From the NCBI GenBank assembly GCA_002452265.1, contig DKEW01000020.1, positions 1,660 through 11,664 on the forward strand: 10,005 bases of DNA, in the 5' to 3' direction. Made by a program: the position numbers and the translations under genes. Shown in pieces: positions 6,433-10,005 of the stretch. The DNA is from Pelobacter sp. UBA6812 (GTDB taxonomy: Bacteria > Desulfobacterota > Desulfuromonadia > Desulfuromonadales > Syntrophotaleaceae). How positions within the stretch are numbered: the first letter of the stretch is position 1; every line of letters begins with the position of its first letter. The notes under the pieces are model-generated. The model was given only the letters and a program-made list of their open reading frames with translations, was not told where the DNA came from and ran no database searches.

Positions 6433-8286
6433 TTGAATCGCGCCATTGTCGCAACTTTTCTTTTAGCTATTATCTTCCTGGCAGCGGGACATCGCGCCGT
6501 GGCAGCATCGGCAACTACCCCCTTGCAGCAGGCGTTGGAACTGTACCAATCCGGGTCCCCCGAAAGGGCCGTTCCTCTACTTAAATCCGCCATTTCGCAA
6601 AACCCCGGGGATCCCGAGGTGTGGCAGGCACATCTGGCTCTGGCGCGCATTTATCACAAACAAGACCGACTTGCCGACATGCTTTCACAACTGGGGGCAA
6701 TCCCGGCCGAAAAACGCAACGAGGAAGCCCTTTTTCTCGAGGGCTTGGGACTATTGGGCACCGGCCAGGTTGTTTCCGGCATGGACCGCCTGCGAACCCT
6801 CCCGGAAACAACCCTGAACAGCCACCAGCAGCAACAACGACTGACGGCTTTGTACGAAGGCGCTTTACAGCTTGATCGCCATGCTGAAGCCCTTTACTTT
6901 ATTCAACAGAGCGTACTTCGCAGCAACGAGCCTGCCAACACTTCCGCACTGCTGCAGCAAGCCCATGAGCTGTTGCAAAGTCGTTGCAGCGATGCGGAAC
7001 TGGCCGAAGCTGCATTTTTATACCAGGGCACTGCTGTGGGACAGGATGCCCTGCTGCAGCAGGCCTGGCGCCACAATGAGGCCGGCCGCACCGAGCAGGC
7101 CCGCCTGCTCCTCGACACCCTTTTGAAAAATCCGACTGCTTTCCCGTTTCGTGACAATGCCGAACTGCTGATGCAGCAACTTTCCGGCGGCGGCCAATCG
7201 CGGGCACTGGGGGTATTATTGCCCCTCTCGGGGCGTTTTGCCAACTATGGAAAACAGGTTCTGCAGGGCATCGAACTGGCCCTTGAACTGCATAACCAGC
7301 AAGCCCCCAAAGTCACGTTACTGGTAAGGGATAGTGCAGGAGATCCGGCCCTGGCCGATCAATTCATCGGAGAGCTGGCTTCTTCTCCGCAAGTACTGGG
7401 GGTTCTGGGTCCCCTGACAGGAAGCGCCGCAAATACTGCGGCACAACGGGCCCAGAAGGAGCACTTGCCCATGTTGGCCCTTTCGCAGCATGCCGGACTC
7501 CCCCAGATCGGCCCCTGGATCTTTCGTAATTCACTCACCAGTGAACTCCAGGTGCGCACACTGGTTGACTACGCCATCAACCAAAAGAAAATGACTTCTT
7601 TCGGCATCCTTGCTCCCGACACCCGCCTCGGTCGTGAAATAAGCCGGGCTTTTTCCGATGCTGTACGCAGCAAGGGTGGAAAGATCGTAGCCAGCCAAAC
7701 GTACAGTCCGCAAACCACCGACTTTCGCCGCCAAATCAAGTTGTTGCAGGGCTCAAACCCCGACATTCCCGAACCCCAAAAAGATTCCGGCGCCGGCGTG
7801 CGGCCAACTTCTCCCGCTCCCTTTCAGGCGCTGTTTATGCCCGCCAATCCTGATCAACTTGCCTTAATTGCACCCCAGCTACCCTTCTACGGGCTTTCGG
7901 GTGCAGTCCTCCTCGGCAGCGCCAGTTGGGATGCGCCCAACTTACTGCCCCTGGCAGGTCCATATCTGGATAATGCCGTTTTTGTCAGTGGCTTTTATCG
8001 GTTTAGCCCCTACCCCTTTGTACGTGAATTTGTTGATCGCTATTTTGAGCATTATGGCAGCGAGCCTTCCCTACTGACAGCTCAGGGTTTTGATGTGGCG
8101 AACATTGTGCTTTCCCTACTGCGAAACCCAAGTTTTGCCAGTCGGGAAAGCCTTCGCAGGGCTTTGAATCAGCTACAAAACTATCCGGGGGTTACCGGTG
8201 CAACCGGCTTCACCTCCTCCGGTGAAGCCGATAAAGTACTGTACCTGCTACAGGTCAAACAGGAGGCCCTTGTTCAGCTGAATTGA
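6433..8286 (+). CDS. Exported LpoA-like protein (penicillin-binding-protein activator type; TPR-like plus periplasmic-binding fold)
   Basis: The 617-aa product begins with a signal peptide: MNR, a hydrophobic core (AIVATFLLAIIFLAAG) and a likely cleavage site after AVA near residue 24. Residues about 28-240 are helical and resemble TPR repeats (LYQSGSPERAVPLLKSAI, HLALARIYHKQDRLADML). From about residue 257 the protein has a type I periplasmic-binding fold: ALGVLLPLSGRFANYGKQVL, then GVLGPLTGSAANTAA. Later the stretch FQALFMPANPDQLALIAPQL and LLGSASWDAP resemble the matching part of E. coli LpoA, the outer-membrane activator of PBP1A. The same fold occurs in amino-acid ABC-transporter binding proteins, which is the main alternative, but the N-terminal TPR part argues for the LpoA type. 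No lipobox Cys follows the signal peptide, so a soluble periplasmic form is predicted. It starts 39 bp after dnaJ and may be read through from the chaperone operon. Confidence 0.8.
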   Translation: MNRAIVATFLLAIIFLAAGHRAVAASATTPLQQALELYQSGSPERAVPLLKSAISQNPGDPEVWQAHLALARIYHKQDRLADMLSQLGAIPAEKRNEEALFLEGLGLLGTGQVVSGMDRLRTLPETTLNSHQQQQRLTALYEGALQLDRHAEALYFIQQSVLRSNEPANTSALLQQAHELLQSRCSDAELAEAAFLYQGTAVGQDALLQQAWRHNEAGRTEQARLLLDTLLKNPTAFPFRDNAELLMQQLSGGGQSRALGVLLPLSGRFANYGKQVLQGIELALELHNQQAPKVTLLVRDSAGDPALADQFIGELASSPQVLGVLGPLTGSAANTAAQRAQKEHLPMLALSQHAGLPQIGPWIFRNSLTSELQVRTLVDYAINQKKMTSFGILAPDTRLGREISRAFSDAVRSKGGKIVASQTYSPQTTDFRRQIKLLQGSNPDIPEPQKDSGAGVRPTSPAPFQALFMPANPDQLALIAPQLPFYGLSGAVLLGSASWDAPNLLPLAGPYLDNAVFVSGFYRFSPYPFVREFVDRYFEHYGSEPSLLTAQGFDVANIVLSLLRNPSFASRESLRRALNQLQNYPGVTGATGFTSSGEADKVLYLLQVKQEALVQLN

Positions 8287-8326
8287 ATCCAGGCTTGGGA
8301 TTCACGGCTCCTTGTGAGGTCATCTC

Positions 8327-8370
8327 TGCTCCAATCGGCACACGGCTTGTACTGCGTGCCGATTGGAGCA
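8327..8370. repeat. Perfect 15-bp inverted repeat upstream of carD
   Basis: TGCTCCAATCGGCAC (8327-8341) and GTGCCGATTGGAGCA (8356-8370) are perfect inverted copies around a 14-nt centre. The stem can continue inward with CGG/CTG after one mismatch. A second, weaker outer pairing of GGCTCCT (8306-8312) with AGGAACC (8371-8377) has one mismatch. No T-tract follows on either strand, so it is not a normal intrinsic terminator. It could be a dispersed repeat unit, a structured RNA end or a protein-binding site. Confidence 0.8.
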
Positions 8371-8487
8371 AGGAACCCTGCAAGATACCTACGAACCCTA
8401 ATAAAGTCCGGCTCCCGAATCCGAACACCGTATATACCTTCCCCGTCTCCCATCGACTGACTCCAGAACATCCTGATGCCCCCACCC

Positions 8488-8515
8488 TTGACGTCTGCGT
8501 AACGATCATGTTAAT
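8488..8515 (+). promoter_or_regulatory. Probable promoter of carD
   Basis: TTGACG (8488-8493, five of six matches) is followed after 16 bp by GTTAAT (8510-8515, four of six). Transcription would start near 8522, giving a leader of about 24 nt that contains the ribosome-binding site. The position in a 259-bp gap makes a promoter here likely, although the -10 is imperfect. Confidence 0.45.
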
Positions 8516-8532
8516 CTAACTTTTGCGATAAA

Positions 8533-8538
8533 AAGGAG
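8533..8538 (+). promoter_or_regulatory. Shine-Dalgarno that sets the TTG start of carD
   Basis: AAGGAG lies 7 nt before TTG 8546. The next in-frame ATG (8564, Met7) would remove the conserved FKIGD start of the RNA-polymerase-binding domain, so the TTG start is preferred. Confidence 0.8.
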
Positions 8539-8545
8539 CCAAACT

Positions 8546-9031
8546 TTGTTCAAAATTGGAGACATGGCTGTTTATCCAGCCCAAGGTGTCGGAGTTATTG
8601 AGGCCATCGAGTCAAAAGAATTTGTTGGCCAAACATTGGACTTCTACGTCCTTCGCATCGTTGACAGCGACATGACCATTATGATCCCGGTCAACAATGT
8701 CGATAGCGTGGGAATGCGATCCCTCATTGACAAGTCCCACGTTCGTACAGTTTACGACATCCTACAGGACAAACCGGAAAGTCAGGTAAGCCTGGCCTCA
8801 TGGAGCCGCCGCCAACGCGACTACAACGATAAAATTCGTTCCGGCGACGTATTCGAGGTGGCAGAAGTGCTGCGGGAACTGTATCTCATCCGGGAAGAGA
8901 AGGAACTCTCCTACGGTGAGAAAAAGGTTTTGGAGCTTGCCCGCAAACTGGTTTTCAAAGAAATCGCCCTGGCGGATGGCAAGGAAGAACAGCAGGTCGC
9001 TGACCGTGTCGAGAGCTTTTTTACGCACTAG
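8546..9031 (+). CDS. carD: CarD/CdnL-family transcription regulator
   Basis: CarD/CdnL proteins bind the RNA polymerase beta subunit and the upstream edge of the transcription bubble, stabilising open complexes, notably at rRNA and other growth-linked promoters. The 161-aa product begins MFKIGDMAVYPAQGVGVIEA, the Tudor-like RNA-polymerase interaction domain (about 1-65) shared with the repair factor TRCF. The C-terminal helical DNA-binding domain starts with ASWSRRQRDYNDKI. Trp86 there matches the wedge tryptophan that inserts into the bubble in the mycobacterial and Thermus proteins. EVAEVLRELYL and LSYGEKKVLELARKLV follow, again as in CarD. Length is normal for a stand-alone CarD. It starts with TTG behind AAGGAG, has a probable promoter of its own, and is followed by ispD after 137 bp. 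Confidence 0.93.
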   Translation: MFKIGDMAVYPAQGVGVIEAIESKEFVGQTLDFYVLRIVDSDMTIMIPVNNVDSVGMRSLIDKSHVRTVYDILQDKPESQVSLASWSRRQRDYNDKIRSGDVFEVAEVLRELYLIREEKELSYGEKKVLELARKLVFKEIALADGKEEQQVADRVESFFTH

Positions 9032-9168
9032 ACTCCCCACACAGAAGGCCACAGCATAGCCTGTCGCCATCACAAGCTTTTCAAGCCTTTCCATTTATCG
9101 TCCACCAGTTCCCATACTGGCCTGTTGGCGTACCGGCAGGCGCCCCGAGATGCTGCCGAATCCCTATC

Positions 9169-9870
9169 ATGAGTATTTACGTTCTGATTCCGGCAGCAGG
9201 CATGGGCCGACGCATGGGTGCGTCTGTCAACAAGCAATACCTGCCGCTTGGTGACCGGCCGGTGCTCAGCCACACCATCGCGCTTTTCGATCGCCATCCC
9301 CTTATCGACCATATTTATGTCATCTGCCCCGAAGCTGAGATCCCCCTGTGTCAACGGGAGGTCATTGAACCGTTCGGCTTCAGCAAGGTGCACCCCCTCG
9401 TGGCCGGCGGTGCTGAACGACAGGATTCTGTGCGCAACGGATTGCAGGCATGCCAGGCCAACGACGAAGATATCGTTCTGATTCATGATGGTGCCCGGCC
9501 GCTGCTGCCACCGGAGCTGATAGATCCCATTGTCGCAGCCACGCAACGTCTCGGAGCAGCCATTGTCGGCGTGCCGGTCAAAGATACCATCAAACAGGTC
9601 AGCAACGGTTTAATCGACGCAACTCCCGACCGTCGCAGCCTCTGGCAGGCGCAGACACCCCAAAGCTTCCGATACGGCCTGATCCGGGACGCCCATGCAG
9701 AGGCGCTTCGGCAAAACTACCGTGGAACGGACGATGCTTCCCTGATAGAATGGCGCGGCGGCCCCGTGGCCATGATTGAAGGAAGCTATCGCAATATCAA
9801 GATAACCACGCCCGAGGATCTGATTCTGGCCCGGGCATTTCTCGACTCACCAGGAGACAAACCGGCATGA
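9169..9870 (+). CDS. ispD: 2-C-methyl-D-erythritol 4-phosphate cytidylyltransferase IspD
   Basis: IspD transfers CMP from CTP to 2-C-methyl-D-erythritol 4-phosphate, the third step of the MEP route to isoprenoids, in the cytoplasm. The 233-aa product has the nucleotide-binding loop PAAGMGRRMG (8-17) and NKQY (21-24); Arg15 and Lys22 correspond to the catalytic Arg20 and Lys27 of E. coli. Further motifs are GGAERQDSVRNGL, LIHDGARPLLP, VPVKDTIKQV, TPQSFRYGLI, GTDDASLIE and NIKITTPEDL near the C-terminus, where Lys211 matches the substrate-binding Lys213 of E. coli. All key residues are present. No clear Shine-Dalgarno precedes ATG 9169. A possible stem-loop at 9120-9141 lies in the 137-bp gap after carD. 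The stop overlaps the start of ispF. Confidence 0.97.
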   Translation: MSIYVLIPAAGMGRRMGASVNKQYLPLGDRPVLSHTIALFDRHPLIDHIYVICPEAEIPLCQREVIEPFGFSKVHPLVAGGAERQDSVRNGLQACQANDEDIVLIHDGARPLLPPELIDPIVAATQRLGAAIVGVPVKDTIKQVSNGLIDATPDRRSLWQAQTPQSFRYGLIRDAHAEALRQNYRGTDDASLIEWRGGPVAMIEGSYRNIKITTPEDLILARAFLDSPGDKPA

Positions 9871-10005
9871 TGCGGATCGGACACGGTTACGATGTTCACC
9901 AGTTGGTGGCGGAGCGCAAACTCATTCTCGGCGGCGTGGACATACCCCACACCCTTGGTCTTCTGGGACACTCCGATGCCGACGTGCTGCTGCACGCCAT
10001 TGCCG
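9867..10005 (+). CDS. ispF: 2-C-methyl-D-erythritol 2,4-cyclodiphosphate synthase IspF (5' part)
   Basis: IspF converts CDP-methylerythritol 2-phosphate to the 2,4-cyclodiphosphate with loss of CMP, the fifth MEP-pathway step; it works as a zinc-dependent trimer. Only the first 46 codons are in the window. MRIGHGYDVH contains the metal ligands Asp and His (D8 and H10 in E. coli numbering), and HSDADVLLHAI holds the third metal-binding His and the conserved Asp pair. Two consecutive ATGs (9867 and 9870) are possible starts. The first overlaps the ispD stop as ATGA and is 10 nt from AGGAG (9852-9856); the second matches the E. coli N-terminus exactly. Either way the genes are translationally coupled. 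Confidence 0.96.
   Translation, partial: MMRIGHGYDVHQLVAERKLILGGVDIPHTLGLLGHSDADVLLHAIA

Noticed and set aside
8255..8519. Overlapping 78-84-codon open frames on both strands in the carD upstream region
   Set aside because: Their similar peptides on both strands arise from the 15-bp inverted repeat. No ribosome-binding site or recognisable domain was seen, so they are treated as non-coding.

Overview
This window looks like chromosomal core sequence from a GC-rich deltaproteobacterium. The best guess is Desulfuromonadales, of the Pelobacter/Syntrophotalea/Geobacter type. This rests on the gene order hrcA-grpE-dnaK-dnaJ behind a CIRCE operator, on a DnaK with the Gram-negative-type insert, on a dnaJ-linked periplasmic LpoA-like protein and on a free-standing CarD next to isoprenoid genes. 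The species assignment is inference. All genes are on the + strand, and no mobile element, CRISPR, tRNA or rRNA was seen.

Layout. (1) Positions 1-209 hold the 3' end of an NhaD-type Na+/H+ antiporter gene. It is followed after 17 bp by hemW (227-1405), the radical-SAM haem chaperone. (2) Positions 1406-1551 are a compact control region: a sigma70-type promoter (TTGACA, 17 bp, TATGTT), a perfect CIRCE operator with 12-bp arms at the expected transcription start, and a terminator-like hairpin just before the hrcA coding region. (3) Positions 1552-6393 hold the heat-shock operon hrcA, grpE, dnaK and dnaJ. HrcA is the repressor that binds CIRCE and so controls its own operon. DnaK is the Hsp70 chaperone, DnaJ its J-protein co-chaperone and GrpE its nucleotide exchange factor. 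A 13-bp GC-rich stem-loop lies between dnaK and dnaJ. (4) Positions 6433-8286 encode an exported protein with an N-terminal TPR-like region and a C-terminal periplasmic-binding fold, of the LpoA / penicillin-binding-protein-activator type. (5) Positions 8287-8545 are non-coding, with a long inverted repeat and a probable promoter. (6) Positions 8546 to the end hold carD, ispD and the start of ispF: an RNA-polymerase-binding transcription regulator followed by two MEP-pathway enzymes. This is the gene order also known from mycobacteria.

Starts were moved from the longest open frame where family alignment and ribosome-binding sites argued for it (hemW 227, hrcA 1552, grpE GTG 2606). Four of the eight genes whose start lies in the window begin with GTG or TTG. 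I found no convincing undescribed system. The points most worth checking are the leader hairpin of hrcA, the dnaK-dnaJ stem-loop, the inverted repeat upstream of carD, and the missing lipobox in the LpoA-like protein.
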